Positions 24,000 to 34,904 are shown, numbered from the stretch's first letter. The stretch: 64,000 nt of DNA from Phyto melanocephala (GCA_941918925.1 OW799237.1:9839201-9903200); one strand, 5' to 3'. A program made the numbers and translations. Notes: generated from the letters alone by a model not told the origin.

Positions 24000-24190
24000 G
24001 ACTTCATATTCATGTTATACGCTATTTTCTTTATTTTTTTCGATGCCATCTTTGATTTTGATATATTACATAACATGCCATATTGTTTTAGACGCCATCT
24101 TGGATTTTACACTTTTTTATTAGTTTACTGTATTCTATTTACTGGTCAAGCCCTTTCATTTGATACCAATATTGTAAGGTATCAAGGGGA
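24000..24190 (+). repeat. Dispersed 'GCCATCTTGGATTTTAC' repeat, copy 1
   Basis: Two related sub-units ('gatgccatctttgattttg' at 24042 and 'gacgccatcttggattttac' at 24090) are followed by 'tttattagtttactgtattc' and 'gtcaagccctttcatttgat'. The same series occurs at 63546-63900. Unclassified family. Confidence 0.55.
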
Positions 24191-24274
24191 TACATTTTGA
24201 AATACCAGATATGACCCGATGTCGTGTCACTTCAACGATATAATATACCATCCATATTTCTACCATGCCTAAAG

Positions 24275-24486
24275 CTTAAATTAGACGTGACATAATCAAC
24301 CATAATATAAGTTTGACATAACCAAGTTTGAATCAAATTTATGAGCAACAATGTATTTGTTTATAGGTAACTGTCTATATCCATAAAAACGAATTGAATT
24401 TTGGCTTATGGCTACGTTATTATGGTTATAGCTACGTTATTATGGTTATGGATACGTTATTATGGTTATGGTACGTCTAATTTAAG
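24275..24486. mobile_element. Small inverted-repeat element with internal 20-bp tandem repeat
   Basis: CTTAAATTAGACGT at 24275-24288 and ACGTCTAATTTAAG at 24473-24486 are perfect 14-bp inverted repeats, and flanking similarity continues ('attagacgagcc' at about 24508). Inside, 24411-24475 is a tandem repeat of a 20-bp unit (GCTACGTTATTATGGTTATA), 3.3 copies. No coding content. Probably a MITE. Confidence 0.5.
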
Positions 24487-24490
24487 ATTA

Positions 24491-24981
24491 AGGTTCAATT
24501 AGACGAGCCAAAACCATAATCATACAAAACAGCTGTGCGAAAGGAAATTTATGGGCAACACTGTATTTGATTACAGGTGATTTGCCATAACGCCATAGCC
24601 ATAATTATAGAAATCAATTAACAATCAACAAAATTAATTAAATTAACATGTAAGTTTATGGTCAAAGATCTATAATACCAAAAATCATGATTTATAATTT
24701 TGTTTGTCTATCTGTCTTTCTGCACTTAAATGGCGCAAAAATTAAATGATACAATTTTGGCATGGATAACATATAGGGTATTTTTTTATCACAAGATTTT
24801 TGATTTTTTGGCCAGTTAAACTGGTTCTACACATAAATTTCATAAAAGAATTTTTTTGCGTTCGTACTTCTAATTTCAATGAGCTTTAAGTTTTGCTCAA
24901 ACAATCCGGTATTTTGTGCTTTATTGTGCTTTATTGCTTATTGTTTTAAGGTAATCAAATTCAAGAATTCGGTTCTACTAG
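24491..24981. other. AT-rich non-coding stretch
   Basis: Nothing recognised beyond a short TCTATCTGTCTTTCTGC run at 24704-24722. Confidence 0.45.
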
Positions 24982-25363
24982 TCTATATATATAAAAGTGA
25001 AACTCTGTCTGTGTGTGTGTGTTAGCTATAGACTCCGAAACTGTAAAACCGATCGGACTCAAACTTTGGCAAGTTGTTGTACACATTCCAGGGAGTGTTT
25101 ATGGGTGGCAAAAAGTGGGCGGGGTCACGCCCATAAAAAATTAATTATCATTTTTAGCTACTTGCACTTGACCGATTTTTCTGATACTTTGCACACATAT
25201 TGAGCTGTCATGACTATACAGTTTCGTGATTAGAAAAGTGGGCAGTGCCACGTCCATTAAAAAAAGTTATAATTTTTAGCTTTTTGCACTTGATATTCAA
25301 TTTAAATTCAGAATGCATTTTTATTCATTAAGAGGCGTAGCAACGCGCGCCGGGCTTTTCTAG
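24982..25363 (+). mobile_element. Short non-autonomous Helitron
   Basis: It begins TCTATATATATAAAAGTGAA followed by a CTCTGTCTGTGTGTG run, the usual 5' start of many insect Helitrons, and ends GCGCGCCGGGCTTTTCTAG, with a GC-rich short palindrome (GCGCGC) just before the terminal CTAG, followed by T (25364). TC...CTAG with a 3' flanking T fits Helitrons, but the 5' flank is G, not the usual A. There is no coding content; it includes 'gtgggcggggtcacgccca' and related blocks. Size 382 bp. Confidence 0.7.
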
Positions 25364-26080
25364 TATGGGTTATAAATATTAGATGATACGCCTAAATATA
25401 CAATTTTGGCTAAAAAAAAAATAAAACAAGCCTTATATGTAAAAATAAACCCAAATAAAAAAACTAAAAAATAAAAAATTCTAAATCAAGACACTAAATT
25501 TAAAATAGTCAATAAAAAACAAAAAAGCCCTATAACAAAAATATAGCTCTAGTAATGAAAACAAGTCGTATTTTTAATCTATAAAGACTATAACGGATGA
25601 AAATGAATTAAAACTTTTTTAAATACGGCAATGCTCCCACTCAGTTTATATGGCCGCTGTTGTAATTTTTACATGGTACTATATAAAAAGCCGATTAAAA
25701 AGGCGATAAATATGCATAAAAATGATAAATTGAAAAGAAAAATCGCTTAAACAAAAAATCCAAAAAAGTAAAATAAATCGCAAAATTGATAAAAATTAAA
25801 AGAAAAACACAAATAAATTACAAATATTTAAAGAAATTTTTTTTTTTAAATATTCTATTTATTGTACTAACAAATAATAAAAATTAATGTTTTAATTAAG
25901 AAAAAGCTTAGAAAAAAACAAAATCGCTAAATAAAAAAAAAAAAAAAAAAAAAAATTAAGAAAATCGCTAAAAAAGTCTCATTTTGTTTTGTAATTTTAT
26001 TTTGGCAATTTTTTTGTTTGCCAATTATGTTTATTGTGCTGCATTTAATTATTTTGTTATAAGCAGTAGTTCAGTGATTT
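25364..26080. other. AT-rich non-coding stretch
   Basis: No gene recognised; a long poly-A run at about 25936-25955. Confidence 0.5.
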
Positions 26081-26082
26081 TT

Positions 26083-26399
26083 TATACCCTTCACAGTGAG
26101 TGTAAGGTTTATCATTCGGTGTGAAATTTCTACAATTTTCATTTCCGACCCCATAAAGTATATAGGTTCTGAAAGCTTATGAATGAATTAAGCTTTGTCC
26201 GTCTGTAAGTCTGTCTGTCTGACCGTGTGTACGTTGAAATCAATTTTTTGAAGCTCCCAGACATTTCCAAGACCATTGTAAGATACCAAAATATCAGAAA
26301 TATTAACGGAGGTTCGAAACCCAATTAATACAAAAATATTTTTTTTTATTTATTTTATAAAAGATTCTGCACGGCCGAATACATCACTCTTACTTGTTT
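26083..26399 (+). mobile_element. INE-1-like element, short copy
   Basis: It starts TATACCCTTCACAGTGAGTG, has the conserved core 'tttccgaccccataaagtat' (26143-26162), then a CCGTCTGTAAGTCTGTCTGT run and 'gttgaaatcaa', and ends with 'gattctgcacggccgaatac' (ATTC...GAAT hairpin) and TTACTTGTTT. The copies at 28503 and 52877 show the same order. The A/T-rich low-complexity middle of those copies is missing here. Assignment to the INE-1/DINE-1 (Helentron-related) group rests on resemblance of the core and ends to drosophilid INE-1 from memory. Confidence 0.65.
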
Positions 26400-26812
26400 A
26401 ACAATATTTTGGCGTTTTTAATTTTTTAACGATTTTTTTCTCGATACACATACACAACTATTGCAGGCCTTAAACAAATTAATTTGATAACAAAAATGTA
26501 TTAAGAATATAAAAGAATATGAAAATGGGTAAAAATATTATTTAATAAGAAAAGAAAGACAAATTTGGAAATAAGTACTATGATTCCCATTTTCTAATTT
26601 CATTCAATTGTAAATAACATAAATAAATAAGTAAACCGATAAAGAGTGCTGATGATGAAATCGAAAATGCATTCCATTGTTAAAATATTCCTAAAATAAT
26701 TACAATTTAATTTTATTTAATGTTTAAGGAATTCAAATTTTAGAATAAATTACCTTGAGAAAGAATAAAAATGATTTGCAATAAATTTAAAATTAAGTAG
26801 AAAATATTACAA
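26400..26812. other. AT-rich stretch with a short shared repeat
   Basis: 26637-26690 contains 'aaagagtgctgatgatgaaa' and 'aaaatgcattccatt', also found on the minus strand at about 62180-62228. Otherwise nothing recognised. Confidence 0.4.
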
Positions 26813-26980
26813 TTGGTGAATTCACAAGGTGTTCTAAGTGTTGCATTGTTTTTATTATTAATTTTTAAACCTTTTGAAAGATTTAGAAATTTTTAACAAT
26901 ATTTTAAACATTTTAAAATTGTTGGACAATTACTTATGACATTACGACTCTTAGGACTTCCAGTGAATACAGCAAATATC
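26813..26980. mobile_element. TIR MITE (family 'TTGGTGAATTCACAAGGTGT'), copy 1
   Basis: The left end 'ttggtgaattcacaaggtgt' plus 'tctaagtgt' and a degenerate right end 'gactcttaggacttccagtg' plus 'aatac' form imperfect inverted repeats about 165 bp apart. Other copies: 42144-42312 (best preserved), 37748-39116 (split by a Helitron) and 52459-53715 (probably split). Non-coding. Confidence 0.6.
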
Positions 26981-26989
26981 TATATAAAA

Positions 26990-28500
26990 TTGATTTCTCA
27001 AACATGTTGTTAAGCAAAGTGCACTTTCAACTCGTTTGGTTTAGCAATTTTATAAAGAAAAACTCAAGTTGTAGTACTATTAGTAATAATTTTTATCTAC
27101 TGGCTGGTAGTATTTATCTGACTATTTATATTTCAATATTTAGTGTATGCATGTTGATTAACAATTATTTGTGTTTATTATAATTTATTTACTTCTTTTT
27201 TTTGTTATAGGAGAGGCGTATTTGCATTAACTTGTTGTTGTTGTTGCTTTTGCTGTTGTTTGTAGATTTTAAGTAACAGGAAAGAAATGAAAAAAAAACT
27301 ATAAAATTTTTTCTGCTGTCAGTTTATAATTTAAAATCCAACAAATTGCTAAGAAAAAAGTAATTTCACTGAAAAAACCTAATGAGACAAATCAATTTGT
27401 TTAGTTTCGATTAGCTAAAGAGGGAGGTGTGGTGGATAATAAATTGTTGAATATTTAATAAATAAATATACCTATTTTGTTTTCAAAACTTTGTAAAAAA
27501 AACAACAAAATGCAAATATTACGTGTATATGTTTATACAAGAGAAATTGAATGGACTAAAAAAATAATATATAAATTTTAGTTTGAAAGTTATAATCTAG
27601 TCATACTTAGATTTAATAGTGAACATGAGTGCTGTGAAACTTGGAAATAACTACTTTAAAGATAAATTGTATGTAGGTAATCGTACATGCTAGTGCACAA
27701 ATATATAATATTTTCAAGTGTAACATTCGTTTGTTGGATTTCAAGGAGCGGTTGGTGGTTTTTACGTTTAATTCGTTTTAAGTTGGTTTGTGATATTTTT
27801 TCTTGTTGTTGTTTTTATCAATGATTAATGGTACTTAGAGATATCAATTAATATTTAAAAAAAAAAATAATAATAATAATAAAAAAATATATTAAAGAGT
27901 ATGTTTACCTGCCATGTGCAAGATTTAAGGGCAATTAATGTTTCTTGAATTGGATAAAATTTTCACAAAATTTTGACTACAGATTTGTATTCCTGTTCAA
28001 GTTAATTATTATTATATAAAATTGAGAATTTTTCCAGTTAAAAATTAAGCAAACATTTTTTTAAATGTCTTATAAACCAAACTCACCAGTTCGGTAATAT
28101 TATTCACCTCATAGTTTTAAGGGTAAAAAAAAACATCGATATCACCCAGCAAAAAAAGACATGCAAAATAAATAGTGAATGCATGAGTTCAATCCACGAT
28201 AAAGTGTTTCATTTTAGGTGAAACAAACATGATTTTAACATTAACGTGTAATTGGAGAGCATAAGTTTATATGAATATATTAATAAAATTCACTTCATTT
28301 TAAGAAGTGCATAGAACACATGTAGAGATGCCCTGCCATTTAAACTTAGTTGAGTTCTTCTCTTGACACTTAAGAAAGTAGAAAGTGAACCTACTTTTTG
28401 CACTTACAACTACTTGCATTGATTCAACTTGTTTGAGACAGGCATACGAAACGTAAAAGTGTAGAATGTGTGGTGTGAACTTTCAGCTTAAGGGGCAGTT
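26990..28500. other. AT-rich non-coding stretch
   Basis: Contains a GTTGTTGTTGTTGCTTTTGC run at 27233-27252 and an ATAATAATAATAA run at 27868-27883. No gene recognised. Confidence 0.5.
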
Positions 28501-28502
28501 TA

Positions 28503-29100
28503 TTATACCCTTCACCTGTGGTGCACAAGGGTATATATAGCTTTGTCATTCCGTTTGTAATATCTACAATTTTCATTTCCGACCCCATAAAGTATATATT
28601 TTCTGAAAGCTTATGAATAGAGGAGTCGATTAAGCCCTGACCGTCTGTCCGTGTGTTGGTTGAAATCAACTTTTAGAAGTAACTATATGTTCTTTAGATC
28701 TGTATATGGTATCAATCTCTTGGAAATATCTAGGAATGAATCGCTATTGAAATTCAGCACAATCGCCCCATAACTTTCTGAGATATGAGCAAAAAACCAC
28801 GACCACATCGTTTTTTTTCACAATTTATTTATTTTATTTTATATATTATTTATATTTTATTATTTTTTTTATATATTTTTTTTAATTTTTTTAAAAAAAT
28901 TTTTTTTTCTTAATTTTTTTTTATTTTTTTATTTTTATCATATTTTTTTTTGTATTTTTTTTTTTATTTTTGGTATGTTTTTTACATGTATGTACGTATT
29001 TTATATGAGATGATTGAATGATTGTTATTGCATGACTACACGTTGTGAATGGTATATAAGATTCGGCGTAGCACTCGAATATAGCACTGTTACTTGTCTT
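28503..29100 (+). mobile_element. INE-1-like element, long copy
   Basis: It starts TATACCCTTCACCTGTGGTG, then CACAAGGGTATATATAG (sub-terminal inverted ACCCTT/AAGGGT), the core 'tttccgaccccataaagtat', a short CCGTCTGTCCGTG run, 'tatggtatcaatctcttgga', and about 170 bp of nearly pure A/T (28810-28980). It ends with 'gaatggtatataagattcgg', an ATTCG...CGAAT hairpin, and 'ttacttgtc'. It is nearly collinear with 52877-53537, which defines the family's full structure. The frame 28424-28669 (-) overlaps it and is not a gene. Confidence 0.7.
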
Positions 29101-31040
29101 ATCTTCAATTTTTAGCGCAAGGCTTATTACTTAAAGTTGTCATTTTTCTGCTATATATAAAAAAATATGGCAACTAAATTGCGATTCAATTTTTTTTCTC
29201 TGCGACTATATTTTATTTTTTTTTTAATTTTCATATTTTTAACACGAATTAAAAAGTAAGACACCAAAAGTATTAATTTTTGGTTTGAAATTCAAATATA
29301 ATTAAATCTACTTCGGTGCCACATGTATTTTATTTTGCCAAAAGTAAGCGATATTTATATTTGCCCTGGAACTGCCTTATTATGGAAAAAATAAAGTTTA
29401 TTTTACAATGAGTTTGTAATAAAGATACTTATTTAAAAGTCACTTTATTGCTTGCGTTAGCCAAAGGTAACTTTTACTTACATAAACTTTATGTGCAAGT
29501 TCTAACTTTATAGGTAAGTTCTAAGAGTTTTAAGTGATTTTGTTTAAAATAACCCTGAAGCGAGCTTGCAATCAAGTGTCTTTAAGCAAGCGCAGATCCA
29601 GTGGGGAGTAAAAGAGGATATTTAAAACTAAACGTTTTCTTTTGACAAGTAATTAATAGTTGTCAGTCGTTTAACAAATAATTCATATATTTTTATAAAA
29701 ATAATTATGGCACCAAAAGTATAGACTAGAATTATCAAAATGGTTGTAATGTATTTATATGCTCCTATAAGGACTGCCTAGTCAATAGTCCTAAGTCAAC
29801 TAGTGGACAGGCACATGCAAATTGTTTACAAAACATAACAATGCCTACGGTATATTTGATTAGCAGTACTGGCGCAAGCGCGGATATAGGGTGAAGGAAC
29901 AAATTAAAAGAAAAATATTTAAAACCAACATCCCAACCACACCAAAAAAACCATTTTTATCCCTTTAATAAGGAAAAGTTGTGGCAATAAAACAAATAAT
30001 AAATATATTTCAATAAAAACTTTCAAAAGACAGCGACTCAGTTTTAAGATAATTTTTTAGAATTTTCTCGTAAGAACTGCCCATTTATTTAAGTTTTTAA
30101 GATCATTGTGATAATGTATAATTTAGTAATAAATATTAAAAAAAAGTTATAAAATTTAAGAAATTTTTTAACACGAAATGTTTTGTCGCAAACCACGTTT
30201 TTTCACCAGCATTTTTGTGAAATTGCTTCGTAAAACGAGAACAAAAAATATGTTCTGAAGCAAATAAAAAAAAAAATCAGAGTTTAGAGTGAATACAATA
30301 TAATATTTTGAAATAAAATATTAGTTGTAATTTTTCTTATTTTTTGCCACATTATTTGAACGAATTTTAAAAAGAATTTTCTAGTAAATTTGTTAAGGCA
30401 TTTAAAAGGAGTTTTCAAAATCTTACCTTTTCTTCAATGTTTGTTGTTGAATTTTTTTATTTCTTTTTTATTATTTATTTAAATTATTTTTATTTTATAA
30501 AATTGAAAAAAAAAACTGACGTTTTTTATTTGCTTTTGAAGTCATCTCTCTCTTTTTTTAATTTTTAAATTAATTATAATTAGTTAATAAGTTTCATAAT
30601 TTTTTTTTTTTTAATATGGATGCACATTTTATGTATTTTGTAAATAGATTTTATTTTATTTAAGAAAAATTAGTCAAATAACCGTCGCTTAAGATTGTTT
30701 AATTTGTAGTTTATTTGTTTAACCACTAATTTATAAATTATTTAAACACTTTTTATTAAGATATATTTTTTACGAAGGTGTGTAATAGTAGAGAAATTAA
30801 AACGTAGAATATACCTACACATGTAATTAAATGTTAAAAATTTTTTTTAATAAAAAAAAAAATAAATAAAAACGTGGGAGGGTGGCAAAATGTTTGTAAA
30901 ATTTTTTTTAACACGATCTTGTATTGTAGTCGTTGTTTTTTTGTTGGTTTGTTAAACAATTGTTTAATTAAAAAGGCAATACAGGTTCTATGTTGTTTAT
31001 ATATTTTTTTTGTTTTAATAAAACAATTTTTATTTTGTTT
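29101..31040. other. AT-rich non-coding stretch
   Basis: No gene or classified repeat recognised. Confidence 0.5.
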
Positions 31041-31082
31041 TTATTTTAGCGTGTGTAGGTCTGTTAACGAACGCAGAACGGG

Positions 31083-31121
31083 ATCAACTGTAACGGAATT
31101 TACAAATCCGAACACTGACTT
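31083..31121 (-). promoter_or_regulatory. Possible Inr + DPE core promoter (minus strand)
   Basis: On the minus strand TCAGTG with A at 31116 fits the arthropod initiator (T-C-A-K-T-Y) except for its last base. Counting that A as +1, AGTTG falls at +28 to +32, a full match to the downstream promoter element R-G-W-Y-V at its required spacing. The surrounding segment (31040-31230) is less AT-rich than its neighbours. No TATA box, coding exon or splice donor was identified downstream, so this may be chance. Confidence 0.25.
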
Positions 31122-31229
31122 AACAAAATGTGAACGCGATACTGGCTGGTTGGCTGACTAGCTCTGGCACTGGCACACCACACTATCACAGACATTAACG
31201 TCATTCTTACTGTTCCATACAAGTTGCTT

Positions 31230-32255
31230 GTGCGTTTTGTATTCAAGGCATATGTACATACATATGTATGTAGTTTTAGTTTATGTTTAGTTATGTATGT
31301 GGCCAAAAAGAAGAAAAAAATATTATTATTACCCCAAGTTATTGTAACAAAGTCAAATATATACTTATTTAATTTACACTTAAAAACACATACAAAACAT
31401 ATACATACATATCTGCAGTTTTAACAATTTCACAGTTGTCACTTCTAACTAAACACATACTAAATAACACAGACGAGAAAAAACAAACAAACATTGTGCG
31501 TTTTTTAAAATGTTTGTTCAACACCAAAATAATTACATGTGTCCTACCTATAACTAACAACATCAATAACATTTTCTAACTGCAGTTTAAAACAAATGCT
31601 GAGAATGTGTAAGTGTGTTCTATTTAAAGTAAATTAGCTCCACTTATAGTTCTATTATAGTTTAGTTCAAAATTTTAAACCATATAGTTTTCTCTTTCTT
31701 AACTGTAGTTCTGACCTATTTGCTAGACAATCGACTGCTCTATTCTCTACAACTCATACCTTGGATACAACGTGCATCCAAATACTTTCAAACATGCTGT
31801 AACCTCGTGTTTTATGTATGATCTTTGATTATTGCAAAGCAGACATTAGCACCAACAACAAAAATGTTTAAAGTTGGAGCACCAACACCAAAATGTTTAA
31901 AGTTGGAGCTAAACAAAAAATAGTTTAATGAGTTGTCCAAAAATGTTTTCAGTTTTTTTTTCAGAATAAAATGTTTGATCAAATGCTGGTTTTTTATTAT
32001 TCTTCTTGCTCGTTTTTTCGTGTGATCCAAAACGGCATAAAAAACTTAACTGTATAGTGTTTGTGTTTGTTTGGCTGCGATATACACAGCAAACATTTTG
32101 GAGTGTTAAAGTGTTGCCGTTATTTTAAAATAAAAATCGGTAGATTATTAGTGCGCTATTTGTAGAAAGTTAAGAATATGTTAACAGATCATGCAGGAGA
32201 ATAATATTCTTTGGGATGAGCCTTACGGGCAAAATACACGTTGTTACATGTCTAC
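31230..32255. other. AT-rich non-coding stretch
   Basis: A near-perfect direct repeat 'accaacaccaaaatgtttaaagttggagc' type lies at 31850-31909 (units 31852-31879 and 31880-31909). ATG/CATA microsatellite-like runs occur at 31248-31273. No gene recognised. Confidence 0.45.
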
Positions 32256-32259
32256 AGAG

Positions 32260-32700
32260 ATGTGACCGGTCACTTTACAATTTAATAGTGAAATTTAAGA
32301 TTATAAGAAGGTCCTTTATGGATGGAAACGCAGTTACTGATATATATTCACTTGAGTCAAACTTATGCTAACAAGGTTCATCTAGGGAAGAAAGTATCTG
32401 TCTACTAGGCAGAGATGCTAGGTTTACAAGGGAAGATAATTATCATTAAACTTGATAACCAGTGGGCTATATGTACGCACCTATAAATAAGGTGACGCTA
32501 ATGAGAATTAATAGGTGGATATAAAGCGGCCAACGAAGTTACAAAAATATTATCTGCAGTAAAATTCTGTGAACCAGGACACAGAATTCTCCTCGATGAT
32601 GGGTTGGTATTGGCAAAAGTCGTTCAATAGGTAAACTTAAAAGGTAACTGGAGGGAACTTCATGTAGACAGAGCCTCTTTGCAGGGTTGTAGTAAAGATA
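32260..32700 (+). pseudogene. Possible very decayed LINE piece
   Basis: This stretch is less AT-rich than its flanks. A frame at about 32518-32635 reads GGYKAANEVTKILSAVKFCE, then PGHRILLDDGLVLAKVVQ before a stop. The V-K-F-C-x-P-G-H-R block could be the W-V-P-G-H of LINE RNase H. Nearby VTGHFTI (about 32268) resembles L-T-G-H of LINE C-termini, but it lies on the wrong side for a simple copy. I regard this as a weak suggestion only. Confidence 0.25.
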
Positions 32701-33044
32701 CTCGAATTTAAACGAAGTACGACGACCTTATATTTGCGTTACTTGCAGGACATGGAAACTTAAAGTATATTTATTAATATTATTTAATATAGGGCGAATA
32801 TAAAATTAGTCAAGTCGACAAAGCGAATGAAAAAAATACGGTCATTGTGATACTACTTATTTTTATATTCTTACCCCCAGTACTTATAGCATGAAAAAGA
32901 TTCGTTCCGAAATCGTCATGGCATTATTATTGTTTCAACAAGTAACATTTATTTATTTATTTATTTTTTATTTATTTATTTATTTAAGTCTATGGATTCT
33001 AGATCCTTACAGACTAAAAAGCAGTACATACAAAATGTTTAATA

Positions 33045-33358
33045 TTAGTTTTTTAAAAACAAAATAATTTTACAGTTTACAATATTAACATTTAAAGAAA
33101 AATCAATATGTTGATAAAGTTTATTGAACTCGGTACAAATCCTCAAAAACGGATCGAAGTTGGCATAATTCGTTCTGAAAACTTTGACTGATAGCGGACA
33201 AAAACGACGTGTAGAACGACATGGTACATTAAAAAAGATATTCGCTAATAGGAAATCAGAGCATATACATCCTTTAATTAAATTTAGAACAAACGTAACG
33301 TTTAACATTGTTCTACGACTTTTTAAAGTTGGCAGCTTCACTAGTGCAAGTCTACTAG
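33045..33358 (-). pseudogene. LINE ORF2 C-terminal domain fragment
   Basis: On the minus strand, the frame reads RLALVKLPTLKSRRTMLNVT, FVLNLIKGCICSDFLLANIF and FNVPCRSTRRFCPLSVKVFR, then TNYANFDPFLRICTEFNKLY. This is the typical end of Jockey-type ORF2 proteins (L-P-x-L-x-x-R-R-x-x-x-x-x-x-x-x-x-L-I-x-G, then F-x-V-P-x-R-x-x-R, then R-T-N-Y-x-x-x-x-P). The frame is open up to the mariner junction at 33360 and runs on without stop through the mariner end to 33410. The stop lies after LFLKN near 33045. Confidence 0.65.
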
Positions 33359-33360
33359 TA

Positions 33361-33690
33361 AAGGGTGTTTTTTTAAGCCCGATAGAACTTGAAATTGTAA
33401 AAAATAACACAAAAAATTAAATTGTAATCAAAATTTTTTTTTTATTCGAAAGATCAATACGTGACATTAACATTTGAAAATGATTTCGGGCATATGGGCA
33501 CCGCGGCTGTTCTTGACGAAGCGCATTCTGGACGTCCAATTTTGGGCCACTTTTTCGAGCACTGCTGGCCGTATGTCACGAATAACACGAACAATGCTGG
33601 CCTCCAAGGCGTCAATTGTTGCTGGTTTATCAGCATAAACCAGTGACTTCACGTAGCCCCACAGGAAATAATCGAGAGGTGTAAGATGAC
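33361..33690 (-). mobile_element. Mariner-type element, right end only
   Basis: TA (33359-33360) is followed by AAGGGTGTTTTTTTAAGCCC, the terminal repeat seen at both ends of the element at 62534-63432. Going inward (minus strand) the coding end is intact: LTPLDYFLWGYVKSLVYADK, PATIDALEASIVRVIRDIRP, then AVLEKVAQNW...IIFKC and a stop. The piece stops at the P-D-L-T-P-L-D-Y-F block (about 33690), where it joins LINE reverse transcriptase in frame. There is no second terminal repeat. Compared with the 62.5-kb copy it keeps KPATIDALEA, which is reduced to CSF there. Confidence 0.85.
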
Positions 33691-34144
33691 TTCCCTGAGG
33701 AACACCAGAAACAACGGCTATTGGTTTAGGGATAATGTTTTTAAAACGAACATTTTGTTTTCTATTTGTCAAATACGAATAAATCCACTTAAGGGAGTTC
33801 TGTGTAAATCCCATTACATCAAGTTTTTTTATTAGAAGTTTATGATTAACTTTTTCAAAGGCTTTGCTGAAGTCGGTGTAAATAACATCAGTTTGCTTTT
33901 GTTCAATAAAACCACGATTCACAAGCGTAGTAAACTGCAACAGATTTGTAACAGTCGAACAACCCTTACGAAAACCATGTTGTAACGGAGACAATATAGA
34001 TGTTACATGATGGCAAAGATGGTCAGTTAAAATTTTCTCAAAAAGTTTAGGTATTGTACTAAGGTTAGCAATACCTCTATAATTTGCGATGTTATTTCTG
34101 CAGCCAGACTTGAATAATGGTATTATAAAAGAGTCCTTCCACAT
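33467..34144 (-). pseudogene. Fused reading frame: LINE reverse transcriptase + transposase C-terminus
   Basis: A continuous 225-codon frame. The first part is reverse transcriptase: NYRGIANLSTIPKLFEKILT, LQHGFRKGCSTVTNLLQF, TDVIYTDFSKAFEKVNHKLL (motif A, aspartate in Y-T-D-F) and SGVPQGSHL (motif B). It changes directly into TPLDYFLWGYVKSLVYADKP and the rest of a mariner-type transposase C-terminus, ending ...IIFKC. The join lies in T-P-L, where RT has H-L-G-P-L and the transposase D-L-T-P-L. The RT Y-A-D-D box and the first two transposase aspartates are absent, so neither activity can remain. The first codon is ATG, but it is internal to the RT domain and is not the family start. Confidence 0.8.
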
Positions 34145-34429
34145 AGTAGGAAAATAACCGGATTTTATCGAGAAATTGAAAAGTATTGTAAGAGGAGAAA
34201 CGAAAGCCTCAGCACATTTAATAAGAAGGCTACTAGGAATTCCATCAGGGCGATATTTATAGAAAAATTTTAGATTTTTTAAACTGCTGAAAACCGTTGA
34301 TTAATCAAGAAATGGAATTGATATAGCTGGATTTGATAATTCCATTAGTGGATAAGATTTTAAATCGGCGAATTTAGCGTCAGAATAAGTGGTAGAAAAG
34401 AAGTCAGCAAACAGATTACTTATTATTAA

Positions 34430-34875
34430 GTCATCATCGGATTCCTCCTTTTGTAATTAACAAACTTGTAGAAGCTCTTTGGATCAGTTTTAAAATTTTT
34501 AAGCATTTTATTTAAATAGCTCAAGTAGCAAGACTGATTCATTGAATTATATTGTGCACGAATCACCGAATATTTGGCATAATCGATAGAAGATCCAGAC
34601 TTTTTGTATATTCTATAAAGCTTGTTCTTTTTATTTTTAACGGTAGAGAGATACTTAGAGTTCCACGGTGGGCCAGATTGTTTTAAAACAAAAGTTTTCG
34701 GAGTAGTTTGATTTATATATAAATAGATTTTATCATAAAACTTTTTAATTACGTTGTCGATATCGATACTATTATTTAAAAAATTAGTATAATAAAGATA
34801 ATTAGTATAATTATAATTAGTATAATTAAAATGGCAATTCCGAATATTTTGAGTAGCACTCGAATAACAAAACAA
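34430..34875 (-). pseudogene. LINE ORF2 linker upstream of reverse transcriptase
   Basis: The frame reads SGPPWNSKYLSTVKNKKNKL, YRIYKKSGSSIDYAKYSVIR, AQYNSMNQSCYLSYLNKMLK and DPKSFYKFVNYKRR. This matches the region between endonuclease and RT in Jockey-superfamily ORF2 (P-P-W-x-x-x-x-L-x-x-L-K-N-K-K-x-x-L, then D-P-K-x-F-W/Y-x-F-x). The frame then breaks, and the segment 34430-34145 needs at least one frameshift and contains a stop. The first 30 codons are a TATAATTAG-type tandem run at the truncation point and are not from the protein family. Confidence 0.6.
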
Positions 34876-34904
34876 AAATTTGCTTATTTCTTATAAGATT
34901 AGAG

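Larger units (their letters stand above)
32948..34900 (-). mobile_element. 5'-truncated Jockey-superfamily LINE, interrupted by a mariner end
   Basis: Read on the minus strand: a pre-RT region (34875-34430), fingers/palm of reverse transcriptase (about 34400-33690), then a mariner-type transposon end (33685-33361), then the LINE C-terminal domain (33358-33045), and finally a 3' tail of TAAATAAATAAA repeats (32983-32948). The endonuclease and ORF1 are absent, as usual for 5' truncation. The section of RT from the Y-A-D-D box to the thumb is missing and replaced by the mariner end. Family-level naming (jockey, CR1, Kiri or Daphne) is not attempted. Confidence 0.75.

Noticed and set aside
32260..32700. 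Clear LINE RNase H domain
   Set aside because: Only short, out-of-order resemblances (PGH, TGHFTI); kept as a low-confidence feature only.
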